Source: Endothia cerciana
Lineage: Eukaryota > Ascomycota > Sordariomycetes > Diaporthales > Cryphonectriaceae
Length of the DNA stretch: 64,000 nt
Assembly (NCBI GenBank): GCA_026119935.1
Contig: JALRMH010000041.1
Coordinates: 298,284-362,283, forward strand
Direction: 5' to 3'
Shown here: piece after piece, positions 19,553 to 29,965 of the stretch
How the letters are laid out: each line of letters opens with the position of its first letter
Position numbering within the stretch: position 1 is the stretch's first letter
Position numbers and translations under genes: made by a program
The notes under the pieces: generated by a model
Seen by the model: the letters and a program-made list of their open reading frames with translations, nothing else
What the model was told of the DNA's origin: nothing
Databases searched by the model: none

Positions 19553-19584
<32 letters not shown>
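19553..19584. repeat. CCTTGA hexanucleotide tandem repeat
   Basis: Five perfect tandem copies of CCTTGA lie 22 bp upstream of the PWI-gene start codon (minus strand), so in the probable 5' UTR or core promoter. On the transcribed strand the unit reads TCAAGG. Confidence 0.9.
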
Positions 19585-19585
<1 letters not shown>

Positions 19586-20229
19586 TGTTCAGATATCCTG
19601 CTCGACGACGATGTCGCGTAACAATTCGATTGCCCAGGAATGATAGCCGGCAGCTGAGAGGTCCGTTATCAAGGGTGTGTTTGGGCTCGAGGTCTCGTCT
19701 TGCTGTGGACAGGCTGGGGCTGGGTAAAGTTGACGGTTGGTAGCAGCAAGCAGCAGAAGCGAAGCTGAAGTTTTGATGTTTGCGCCGCCACAAGTGAACT
19801 TTGAAGAGTCAAACCAGATCAGATGCGGCTCGACCCACCGCCATCCTTGCTGCATGCCTGCCGCTGAGGTACAGGGGCGCCTGGCATCGCCTGGGGGCAC
19901 CTGGGACAGTGGCCCGAGGCCCCTGGACACAGTGGGGGGGACGGGGGAAGCCCAGATTCACAGGGCGGGTGCACATAAACCTGGTGCGCAGTGGTACCTA
20001 CACGGGTAAAAAGTTGCTAGCTGGGAACTGTCACATCCCCCGACACCACCAACAACAATCCCACCACATCATTACGACATCACCGCCTCCACCGCCTCCA
20101 CCGCCTCAACACCGTTGCGGAACGAACGGGGACGGGAAACTGGCCGGCGACGGTATCTCTGCCGTGCGCATCTCACCTGACCCCACCTGTCGACTGTACC
20201 CTGATTGAGACTCACCCAACCTGCAGAAG

Positions 20230-21021
20230 ATGGAGTTGCGACCTTATCAGACCGTGGTCCTCGCGGGTCGCGCTGCCTCGCGATGGGCCGTCTCGAACTC
20301 ATCACCGTCGACCTCGACGCCCCTCTCGATTTGCGGTCCTGCCCTCCATCGACACTACTCCTCCACCCGGTACCGCCTCCAAGAAGCAGACGCACCTGCC
20401 CCCCCACCGTCCTATTCCTCCATGGCCAACATGGCTTCCTACATGAAGCAGCATGAAGAGCAGCAGAAGCAGAAGCAGGAGCAGCAACAAGTAAGGCAGC
20501 AGAATCGAGCTTCAGATGCGGGCGGCCGCACCTCGCTCGCAAGTCCCTCCATATTCGGGCCCAGCGCCGCTTCCCCAACCTCGGACTCCTCCCTTCTTGC
20601 CCCCTGGACCGCCCGCCGCTCAAACACAGGCGTCGTCCCCCGCTCCCCCCAGAACGTCGTCGACAGCAACTTGGACGGTCTCGGCCTCGGCATTTACTCC
20701 TCTCCGAGTATGGAGGACCTTTCAAACAACCGGCAGCACTTGAACTACGAGAAGCCAGCGGACGTTAAATACCGACTGCGGCCCGTCATCGGGCGCACCG
20801 TGGAGCTGCGGAACGGCGTCGACGTCGCGAGGGCGCTGGCCATACTCAACATGAAGTGCTCGCTGAACCGTGTGCGTAGCGATCTGAACAGGCAGCGGTT
20901 TCACGAGCGTAATGGCCTCAAGAGGAAGAGGCTGAGGAGAGAGAGGTGGCGGGCTAGGTTCAAGGAGGGGTTCAAGGCTACCTGTTCTCGGGTGAGGGTT
21001 TTGGCCAAGCATGGGTGGTAG
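20230..21021 (+). CDS. mrp21: Mitochondrial small-subunit ribosomal protein bS21m (MRP21)
   Basis: Single exon, 263 aa. The C-terminal ~75 residues are the S21 domain: GVDVARALAILNMKCSLNRV, then RSDLNRQRFHERNGLKRKR and RWRARFKEGFKA, with the usual Arg/Lys-rich ending. The preceding ~185 residues are a fungal extension: an Arg/Ser-rich N-terminus suitable as a mitochondrial presequence, a Gln/Glu/Lys-rich helix (residues about 72-95) and a Ser/Pro-rich linker. Yeast Mrp21 is likewise much longer than bacterial S21. It acts in the mitoribosomal small subunit near the 16S-type rRNA 3' end. A repeated CACCGCCTC tract precedes the start in the 5' region (about 20083-20106). Confidence 0.93.
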   Translation: MELRPYQTVVLAGRAASRWAVSNSSPSTSTPLSICGPALHRHYSSTRYRLQEADAPAPPPSYSSMANMASYMKQHEEQQKQKQEQQQVRQQNRASDAGGRTSLASPSIFGPSAASPTSDSSLLAPWTARRSNTGVVPRSPQNVVDSNLDGLGLGIYSSPSMEDLSNNRQHLNYEKPADVKYRLRPVIGRTVELRNGVDVARALAILNMKCSLNRVRSDLNRQRFHERNGLKRKRLRRERWRARFKEGFKATCSRVRVLAKHGW

Positions 21022-21730
21022 ATGCTCCAGCATTGTGAAGGAACCCGTCAGAGGTCCCCCCCGTCAGCACCGTGTTGAATGTCATGTTCAATCATAGAGC
21101 GGCACAATCTCGGTCGGAGGGTATTCCAGCCAATCTCCTGTCTAAAAGGATACATAAAGGTGGACCATACATATAGATCGTGGAACGCTTCACAACAGAC
21201 CCTGCACGTCGCAGTGAGAATGAATCTCTTACACCCATCTTGCGTGTATAACCAGATCTCGAGATGCCCCTCCCCTCTGTCCCACCGAACACTCAAGCAT
21301 CTCCTCGACACGGCGATGCGCTCCACAGGCAGCACTCCCAACTCTGCTCGCTCCCCGACATTACAATGATCGGGCCGCTGTTTGTGATGAGAAGCTCAGT
21401 AGTTTTATCGACGCAACCTGAAGCCAATACTGACGCAGGTTCCCATTCCCTAAGCACGAACCACACGACATAACGAGTGAAGATATTCCGAGGTTAACTT
21501 ATGTGCTTCCAGCGTCTCATCGGCTCTAGTGTGGATTTCCAAGAGACATGCAACAGCCACAGAGTATTTACGAAGGTAACCCTTGCCCTTCTAGAGTTCA
21601 TTCATAGTGTGCCAGCCCTCGAATTCGGCATCCCAACGATCGTAGCGGTCGTGCTCGTGAACTGTATCAGCATTGTCGCCGGGTAGTGAAGATGCGAGGG
21701 TAAAAAATGAGCCTAGAATGCGGAATACAA
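21022..21730. other. Intergenic, nothing recognised
   Basis: About 700 bp between bS21m and the exonuclease relic. Only short frames without motifs. Confidence 0.5.
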
Positions 21731-21734
21731 AGGG

Positions 21735-22510
21735 GAGCATTCATCGACGCAGTCGAGGGCATTGATCAACTTGTTACCTGGCTGGCTCTCAACGAGACAA
21801 CGTCCTCAGATTATCCCATATATCCGATCGTGCTTACTGATATTTAGGGGGTCAACATCTACAGGTATGTGTCGAGACCCATTCTGACTGTCTTCGTCCT
21901 TGTGGAGGGTGGGGGTTCTATATTCTTTCACGTTACTGATACATATACCTATACTCTGGGTAGACGCACCTTTACGACACGGGGAAGCAGCACTTGTACG
22001 CGCGCAGAGAACATTGGCTGGACGCTTCAACACGTCCTAGGGTTACAAGAGATCCCTAAAATCATTTTCGATCTGTAACGACTGGGATGCCTTGTATGTG
22101 CAGTTCAGCATTGTGTTCGATGGCATCGAGGACCTCCAGCTCATGGAGAACGCGACTTGTCAAACAACAGCCCCGCATCGGTCCGTACATGGACTTGCCG
22201 GATTACTCTACTCCTCAGTCTATAGTGAGAGCCTGTAAAATCCAAAGCTCATGGCTTTGTGAGCCCAGGTAACCGTGCCGCTCACGAAGCCTTCAACTCC
22301 AGTGCCCGAGGATTTTATAGCCTACTGCTGGGGAGATGTGCAATACATGTCGGAGTTGTTGGAAAAGTACTGAAAAAGGCAGACTTAAATACACGTTGGG
22401 AGAGTTTAAAATAGAGTTTTGTAAGAGAGGCAGCGAGAAAGCGCATCATTCACTCGCGAATTCCAGGGTACGAGCCTAAAGTAAAAAGCGTGGTCCAAGG
22501 CGGGGAATGA
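21735..22510 (+). pseudogene. Decayed 3'-5' exonuclease (DEDD, RNase D-like) gene
   Basis: Concatenated frames recreate the order of fungal 3'-5' exonuclease-domain proteins. AFIDAVEGIDQLVTWL is followed by LTDI-stop-GVN (the family has D-x-E-G-V-N, so the stop replaces the catalytic Glu codon of motif I). RPILTVFVLVEGG, LGRRTFTTRGSS and QEIPKIIFDL come next, then after a one-base frame change CNDWDALYVQFSIVFDGIED (motif II) and LQLMENA. After further stops EDFIAYCWGDVQYMSELLEK gives motif III (Y-x3-D). A weak C-terminal match continues to about 22500. At least three stops and one or two frameshifts make it non-coding. The intact paralogue is not in this window. Confidence 0.75.
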
Positions 22511-23446
22511 CACTTTGAACGAGTGCAGTAGGCTAATACGGGGGCAAGCTTTGTACATAGATACGCCCAGATAATTGTTTATATAAGTGCTTTAATCATC
22601 ATGACAATGCATTCAGTGGATGTCAGTCAATTAATCCATGGCGCAAGCCATCCCCCCCCCTACAAGCTCCCGTCACCTCCCCCTTCCTTGCACGGCGCTT
22701 GAACAAGGCTGAAGGCCCAAGCTGCCGGAACCTTTAGACGGAGAAAAATAACGGGATCCACAATATATATGTATATACTTTGCTGAAATATGTAGAGGAC
22801 GTACACCTATATCTATTTATGCAAGTATGCTGGGTGGCCTTAGGCCACAGCGTTCTGATTTGGCCAAGGAGTGTCGGTGCTGTACGATGTCGGATGTGGA
22901 CTCTTGCAAGATCTCTCTATCGGCTTCCTAGATAGTCAAATTCGGTGCTATTTTCATATACCAGCAGATGCCAACATAGTTCGTTTGCAGGATAGACGGA
23001 GGGCAAGGAATCTCGAGGGCAAGCGTGCAGGCTAAAGTATCAGGATGTTTGACATTCGGGCATAACATTTATGATGGTCACTTTGGGTGTTTTCACAAGT
23101 GTAGGTTATATACTCGGGTATAAAAGTAAATGAAATAAACAACCAATGACAGTGGTCTTCGCTGTGTCCTTGTTCTAGTCGTGCATATGAGAACCCGTTC
23201 TTTCGTTTGCGTACCTTTTACTGTCTTTGAGAAGGAATGTGTTAGTACTAGCTAGATATGATTGTCCCCTCTTTCTGGTCCCGGCATGTGAGAATCAACG
23301 ATGTCGACATATTGAACCGCGTCAGCGGCACCAACTTACTGCGGTGTGTAATGATAGCCTACAATAGTGCCGTGGTCGAGACACTCATTTGCTAGGATCA
23401 GCGGGCTTTCGCCCATAGATAACATATACTAAGGTAGGGCTGTCAG
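22511..23446. other. Intergenic, nothing recognised
   Basis: About 900 bp of moderately AT-rich spacer with TATA-type tracts (about 22764-22778). No supported gene. Confidence 0.5.
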
Positions 23447-24999
23447 CTAGAAGGATAGACAAAACGTCCGGGGCTCAACCATGGGTTGATTGAGACATGA
23501 GATGGGCTGAAAGACGCCGGGACACTGACGAGGATGGTAGACACGCATGTTTCTTGACGTGACCTCCTCGCGAATCTGCTGTTGAAACGCAGGGATATCC
23601 TCTAGTCGCATGCCGGCATTCTGAAGTAATTTGGTGATGCTCCCTGGGAACTTGAGCATGTTGAGACAATCTGTTGGCATTCATTAGTACTTACGTATTG
23701 TAGAACAGACGTACGAAAAAGCAGACTGCCGAGAACCGTCTCATGAGGGAGCAGAAGCTTCCGAGAGTACTCCATGTCAAGGATTTCCACCTCCCATCTG
23801 GTCTAGAAGGAAAAATGGACTCGCGAGGGAATGCCTACACCACTTTCCGATCTTCTGATCATTAGGGTCAATCGGCCACCCGTTAACAGGAGATAAGAAT
23901 TGCTTTTCGATAACATCGACAAAGCCAGCTTCGATCATCCAGGCCTTGAAGTTCTTTGCTGCGTTAAAATTCCTCCCCATCTTATAACCCGCCTGAAGCG
24001 AGTATTGGAAGGACTGCAGCAGTGCCGATCGGCTGAGGGCTTCCGCGGCAGCAGCGTCGGCCGGGATCAGCTCAAACACACTCTCGTGAAATTCGGCCCC
24101 TGAGAGCCCCATCAGCTCAGCCAGCACGTTGCTTCGGAAGAGAACACGGGTCGAGGCGAGATGACTTACACCCGCCGGGCTTCAGATGCTCGAAAACCCT
24201 GCAGATCATACTCTCGAAGTCATTGAAACAAGTGAGCATCAACCGCCAGTGGATATAATCAAACTGCTTATCAAAAACCCACTGCTCTTCACTATCCTCC
24301 CGCTCGAATGTGCAGTTGGGAGGTAGGCCATCACGTGGTTGGATCAGACTGAGATCTGTCCCGATGACGTTTGTGTGTGGATGTTGCCTTGCAAACTCGA
24401 TGGCCCAGATGCCCGTTCCGGTTCCAATATCTAAAGCATCGACGGGCTTTCTGATCGGCGCGATGTATAGTCTGTTACTAAGGAGGAGCTTCCACCAGTG
24501 GTGCTGAAGATCTGAAGAAGGAAAGTTTCAGTATCAGCTGTTCGCATGTCATCATACGCTGTTGCGACGGATATATCGCACCTAGACGGTCTTGCTCGTC
24601 CTGGGCCTCTTTGTCAGTCGATGTCTGATTATTCGTCCGCTTGATAGGAAAGTGATTCGTACACCATCATTTGGCAGAAGATACTCTTCAGCGAGATACG
24701 ACATATCAGCCCCTAGGACATGGTAGGCAATGATACGGCAATGTTACAAACTCACTCCCCTCCCGATACGCGTTGAATAGCCTGCCGTACTCCTCCACCG
24801 AGAGGGCATCTGGGATCGTGGAGCCACTTTTATTGAAATTAATACTCAGGGTTGTCTCTCATTGAATACGACAGAATACGCACGTCGGCTCCCGCAAAGA
24901 GCTCCTCCCTGAGCCCGCTGATATTCCTGACTGGTGGGACTCATGGGACTGGTGGGACTGGTGAGACTGGTGAGACGGTGCTGGCGACGTGGCATCCAT
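23447..24999 (-). CDS. LaeA-like SAM-dependent methyltransferase (TAM family)
   Basis: Seven or eight exons on the minus strand. The first six close cleanly: 24999-24884, 24826-24756, 24712-24665, 24608-24582, 24511-24170 and 24099 to about 23841. They give the family order: EEYGRLFNAYREG, EEYLLPND, DEQDRLDLQHHWW, then the SAM motif I ALDIGTGTGIWAIEFARQHP and IGTDLSL, then FDYIHWR and LKPGGWAEFHE (restored by splicing). C-terminal blocks (KNFKAWMIEAGFVDV, GWPIDPNDQKIGKW, QQQIREEVTSRNMRVYHP) match UMTA/LaeA-type proteins. The join around 23840-23790 and the one near 23690 could not be closed in frame, so a lesion there is possible. The N-terminus carries a (S-H-Q)n repeat. Such proteins regulate or tailor secondary metabolites, but no cluster is nearby. 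Confidence 0.85.
24928..24975 (-). repeat. Coding tandem repeat (Ser-His-Gln)n
   Basis: Five 9-base units and one partial unit encode SHQSHQSHQSHESHQS at residues 9-24 of the LaeA-like methyltransferase. The low-complexity N-terminus is likely to vary in length between isolates (inference). Confidence 0.85.
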
Positions 25000-25864
25000 G
25001 ACGCAGTACGTGATGCAAAAGAAGTAGACAAAAAGCAGAACAGCCAACGATAGAGTTCTGAGCGCGTAATGGGCCGAACTACCAGAGAAATGGTCGCTTA
25101 TTCCCACTTTGGAGAATGGGATGTTGTCGGCGGTGAGGAGGAGCCGTTTCGTCCCCTTCGCTGAGATCAACGTTCCCCCGACCGTTGGCGGCAACAACCC
25201 CCGGAACGCGGATGTACGGATCCGTGCGTAGTGCAACTCCAAGCATTCTGGTCCCCACACTCTGTCACTACCAGGCAACGAGAACCGCGGGACGTGTGGA
25301 CGGGGGCCCCAGAAATTTCCATCTGGGCCGATGCGCAGAAATCCCTGCTGTCGAGATGCAGGCAGCGTCGGACCGACCGGTCGCTCAAAACATGCAGGCT
25401 ACTACATGGTTCCCATTTGGAGCACACATGTACAAAGTCTCAAAGCATCAGGGTTATTTTAGCTAGGAAAGTCGCCGACACTCTGGTTTCCCCCCTTTGT
25501 TTTCTAAACTACCAAAGACAGTGGGTCGAATGCAATAATTTTCAGTTGGTGTATTTATCCAATGTGGTATTTGTGGACTGCAAGTGAGCAGTCTTCGGGT
25601 CTCCCTGAGGATAGCTTGATGTAGTGTACTTCGTGGGTTCCTTGTGATCTGACGAGATATCTGGGATAAGGGCCAGACAGGCCTGACCATGAGCGAGGAG
25701 ACTTGTGTGACCTCTCGAGAACTTGTGCGGAACCTCGGTGGTCGCCTCTGGAAAGATCTGTGACAAGCCACCAGGCACAATAGGGGCACACATATGGGGA
25801 TTAAGGCAGAAACAGCCTCTGACAGACATTAGACCGTGAACCTGGTTTGGCCATGGCGATTACG
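25000..25864. other. Intergenic between LaeA-like and HAUS6 genes
   Basis: About 860 bp. The part next to the methyltransferase (25000-25450) is GC-rich and serves as its promoter; the rest is 3' flank of the HAUS6 gene. Overlapping small frames show no motif. Confidence 0.5.
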
Positions 25865-28308
25865 TTACAGAAATCCTTCCCACTCGAACCCAGCTCGGGC
25901 GGGATTCGTGGGCGGACTTGTTTTGATCTTTGGCCGGCTTTTGAAGATGGACTCATAATCCGCGCCGGCCGAAGCAGCTTCTTTTGCCATTAGTTCCTCC
26001 AGCACGACCGTCGAGTTGGCCCCACCTGCCGCATCACCACTCTCGTCTACCGTTGAGAAATAGTTCTGCCGGGCAATTGACCCAGTCCGTCGCCTTGCCG
26101 CCCGCCTCTGTGCACGTTCCCGTTCAAGCCGCGCCCTTTCTTGCGCAGCTTCGTAGTTGGCCATTGATCTGCGTGTGCGTGCAACGAGATCAACTTCCTC
26201 CGTCGTTATGACCGACGTAGCCTCGGCTACTTGCGAAACAACTGTGTCTTCGGGTATGGTAGTCGGCGTGGCGGGCTTCCTCTTTGTTGGTGACCGGGAA
26301 GAAGTGGTTCGCCTACCCAGGCGGGTTGAAGAATTGATCCCAATTTCATCTTCATTGTCCAGATCAGCACTTTCTCCTCGCACCATCGACAGGCGGGTCC
26401 GTTCTGCGAGAGAGAGTGTGTGACGCGGTCTGGGCTGTTTCACCGGCGAGGGCGATGCGGCGCTCATTGACGCCAAAATCTGTTCTGCTTGCTGCTGCGT
26501 AGGGGAGCGTGGCAGCTCATCGGGTGACTGTGTACGCCGGAAGGGCGACTCGCGAGGTGGCAGTAAGGATGGTGAAGGTGGGATGTTTCTTGTCGGTGAT
26601 GGTGGAGGCGATGGTGTTCTGTTGTGTGCTTGAGGTCTTGGCGAGGGGTGTGGAGACGATGCGTTTAGTCCGGGAGGTGACCGAGCAATTGGGGCTTGTG
26701 TAGGGGATATCTCGGTCGACTGAGGCCTTGGTCGAACAGCATGCATGCTAGACAGAGGCTGCGGCAATCTTGGCCGCGACGGCCCCTGTGGCTGCTCCGA
26801 CCCCTTGTCCGTCTTTGTAGGTTCCTCCGATATCTGTCGCGATGAAAGATTGAGGGCTTCGCCCGGTAGCGGCGCGGATGTCTCTGGCGGCTCGTCCTCG
26901 AGCTCACTAAGCTCAGAGGCAGGCTCGTCTGCTACTTTCTGGCTGGCAGCGGGAGGGTTCTGCAGAGCGGATGTTGCTAGCTGCCTGCGCCCTTTCGAAA
27001 GCCCAGAGACGTGGGCTCTTGTCACCCTGATGGGCCTTGCCAGTTCCGTCTCCATGTTTTGGAGGAAGCTGCCATATTCGCCGCCCACGCTTGCCGCCTT
27101 GCCGAGTGTCAGCTTCCGAGGACCCAGCTGAAGAGACTCATGCGCTCCAAATGCAAGGTCGATGCCCTTCTGCCGACCCAATTCCCCGGAGCCCTTGCTC
27201 TTAGCTTGATCGGACGTGTCACCAAACATGTCGCTCCTGAACTTTTCCCATCCGCTGAGCCTTTCTTGTTGGGCACGCACTCGGCTGTCGAGCTGGTCTA
27301 CCAAACGGCCACCCTGGCCGTCGAGCTCGCTGAGACGATCCGACCGTGTGCGTCTCCAGACGCGGTCGAACGGCACAGCCAAGAAGTGATCTCTGTGCAT
27401 GTTCGAATCCCTGGACACCAGGGCCTCCTGCCACTGTTCGTTCCCTGCCCAGTTGTTCCTGACAGCACGACGGATATTGGACTTGTCATCTGCTGATAGT
27501 TTTGGGACATCACCCTTACTAAAAACCGCCTTGGAGTGTTCTCGCCTGTTCGATATGCCTTGCTCCTTCACATCAAGCAGGTTCGCTAGGCCCTTGTACT
27601 GGGTCCGGAAGGCTGCCTGTTGATCTAGCTTCTTCCTCAAGGACACCTTGTGTGCCAGGACCAGTGTGTCGAGTTCGGCACGTTCTCCCTGGAAGCCGCG
27701 CTTCTCCAGAGCCAGCGCGTGCGCGATGGCAGGATAAGTCTTGCTATCAGGCTTCTGTTCGCCAACCACCTCCTTCAAGACTGCCGAGGAGAAGACGGCA
27801 AGGACCTCCTCCAACCTCTCGCCCTTGCACTCGTCCAACATTGTCTTTCGCAGTACGGCATCACGACCCAGGATGCCGTTCTTCTTGAGCTGTTCAAGGG
27901 ATCGCAGTAGGGCGGCTCGTAGGTTTGTGGACTGGAGCTGATCGAGCGGTGGAAAGAAGGGTTTCAGTTTCTAAGGTCAAGGGACATCAGCAGGCAGATT
28001 GGCCAAATCGAACCATGTGGACAGACATTTCTAGCCTCTGCGGGGTCCCATAGGACGAAGAGCTGGTACAAGGCCCACTCAACGCACTGGATCCTCTTCT
28101 TCTGACCCTGTGCAGCATCTTTAATGGTAAGGGTCAAGGCATTGATGTCGGGCCAGTCAGGCAAGAGGTCGAGATCCAAAAGACGTAGGTTCGTCAGGAA
28201 GAGCGAGACATTGGGAGCTGACCAGCTGATCTGGGTCTGGTTTGCAGCTGGAACGCGTGCTGACCTGGTGCGAGACGCGAGAGGATCCTGGGTGTGGGTG
28301 GTGGCCAT
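25865..28308 (-). CDS. Augmin (HAUS) complex subunit 6 homologue
   Basis: Two exons (28308-28027 and 27970-25865) joined by a 56-bp intron give 795 aa. The N-terminal ~300 residues match the HAUS6 N-terminal domain: SLFLTNLRLLDLDLLPDWPD, QGQKKRIQCVEWALYQLF, LFVLWDPAEARNKLKPFFPP (restored by the splice) and LRAALLRSLEQLKKNGILGR. A charged helical region to about residue 430 is followed by a Ser/Pro-rich, probably disordered C-terminal half. Augmin recruits gamma-tubulin to spindle microtubules for branching nucleation; it is kept in many filamentous fungi but lost in budding yeast, which supports the assignment. The intron donor (GTCTGT) is weak but is the only join that closes the frame. Confidence 0.88.
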
Positions 28309-28629
28309 GACTTCCTCAGTGTCATAGTGGCATGGCCGACATCAGGAGCACCCTGGATGTAGATGGCAGCCTTCGTCGTATGGCAGGAAAATACTGACAG
28401 GAGGGTGTTCTTGGGCGGGATACCAGATGCCGGGCCGATGCGGTGTGCCGAGTAAACACCCCACTAGGACAGATGGGGGGGGCATGGGGGGGGCATGGTG
28501 GGGGACGCTCGGTGTTCCCTGCATCAACTTCAGAACCCAAATTCAATGTCATGTCCAGCTGCAACTTCACATCTCACACCTCACACCTCACACCCAGGAC
28601 CAAAGCAGTGCTATGGTGCTGCATGGTTG
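28309..28629. other. Intergenic spacer with G-rich runs
   Basis: Contains two G-runs within GGGCATGGGG-type direct repeats at about 28474-28503 and a repeated CACACCTCA unit at about 28571-28592. It forms the promoter side of the HAUS6 gene. Confidence 0.6.
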
Positions 28630-29505
28630 TCATTCCTCAGTCATAGAGAACGTCCCGGCCCACACATCCATGGTTCGGACCGATCCAGCAGTCTTCACAG
28701 CTGCTTCGACGGATGCCCTCGCGGATCTCAACACAACCTGAACCCTTTCATCGTCGATGTTCTGCTCAACCTCTTGTAGGAAACGCTCGCCTAGAATGCC
28801 CCCTGTCTCCCAATGTCCATCCATCAGTCCTGTTCCAGGGACAAGTAGAGCCTCTGATCTCAGCTTCCAACCAGCAATCTGAGCGATGTTCTTGATCCCA
28901 TCCGGACTCAGTGGTGTCTGAATATTTTGCGAGCTCTCAGACTTGTGAGCTTCCAGGGTCCCTCGCGCCAGGGCAGCTAGCACGTGCGGAACCGCCGCGG
29001 TCTCCGCTGCACGGAGCGCGTACTCGGCGATGCAGACAGTGCTCACCCTGCCTTTGAGAGCCTGCAGGATGTTCGCCAGCACGCCCTGGGACCTGAAGTA
29101 CCAAATGCAATGTGTCAAAACCGCGGCGTCCCATTTCCTCTCCGGCTCTTTCACGAGCAGGAACTCTTCCGGAGTAGCATGATGCCATGTCACACTGTCG
29201 CCAATCTCACTTTCCGAGATATGGCGCTGCGCCTCCGCTAACGTGAACGGCGCGCCATACTCTGGCGGGGCCGGGTCGATGGCGTCGACATGACCTGTTG
29301 GGCCGACGACGTCCGCTAGGACTGCGGTGCAGTTGCCTTGGCCGCAGCCGATCTCGAGAACTTTGCTACCAGACTGAACCGTGGACCAGGAGTTGATGAC
29401 ATTGATTCGGTGCATGGCCTGTGCCACCTCCACCGCAAGCCCATCTGGCGGGAGGAGTTGGTAGGAGGCTATCTTGGTAGCGGTCGATGAAGGGAGTTGG
29501 TTCAT
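28630..29505 (-). CDS. Class I SAM-dependent methyltransferase
   Basis: Single exon, 291 aa. Motif I is KVLEIGCGQGNCTAVLADVV (about residues 49-68), followed by the acidic end of strand 2 in HVDAIDPAPPEYG and motif IV-like WDAAVLTHCIWYF. Similar fungal proteins are small-molecule O- or N-methyltransferases of unknown substrate. No membrane or targeting sequence is seen. Same strand as the HAUS6 and Gfo/Idh genes, with 320-460 bp spacers, so transcribed separately. Confidence 0.88.
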   Translation of the reverse strand: MNQLPSSTATKIASYQLLPPDGLAVEVAQAMHRINVINSWSTVQSGSKVLEIGCGQGNCTAVLADVVGPTGHVDAIDPAPPEYGAPFTLAEAQRHISESEIGDSVTWHHATPEEFLLVKEPERKWDAAVLTHCIWYFRSQGVLANILQALKGRVSTVCIAEYALRAAETAAVPHVLAALARGTLEAHKSESSQNIQTPLSPDGIKNIAQIAGWKLRSEALLVPGTGLMDGHWETGGILGERFLQEVEQNIDDERVQVVLRSARASVEAAVKTAGSVRTMDVWAGTFSMTEE

Positions 29506-29965
29506 CGTTGCTCGTCGTGAGTCCTGCAGGAGATATATGACGCAGCGTTAAAGTGAAGTGACTAGTTGAGATCGGTGATGAGAGACAGCGGATGTCATAC
29601 CACTCGTGGAGGAGATCATTGCTCTCGAGATTGAGTCGGCTCCAGACCGCTTAGTCTCTGATTCCAAGATTGAGTCATAGGGACAATCGTCTGAGCGAGG
29701 TGACTCAGAGGTTGTGACCCCTCGCGGCAGCGCCGCAGAGCTTAGCAGCTCACCTGCGCGGTCATTAGAAGGGCTAGATTGGTTGATGAGGAAACCGGGC
29801 GCCCTAAGGCTGTGGGCCGAGGCTTTGACATTCACTACAGGACTGGACCTATGTCTCACCACTGAACGGCGCCGGCGTCTGAGGGGATGTCGAGTCGGAC
29901 ACACGATGTGATGATCTTTTCCCCCTTGGTTTTTCAGCCTCAGACTTCACACACCCGAGGTGATC
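29506..29965. other. Intergenic, nothing recognised
   Basis: Promoter of the methyltransferase and 3' flank of the oxidoreductase. No motif-bearing frame. Confidence 0.5.

Noticed and set aside
22100..22280. Cutinase- or LPMO-like fragment
   Set aside because: First impression only; the order of motifs before and after fits a DEDD exonuclease instead.
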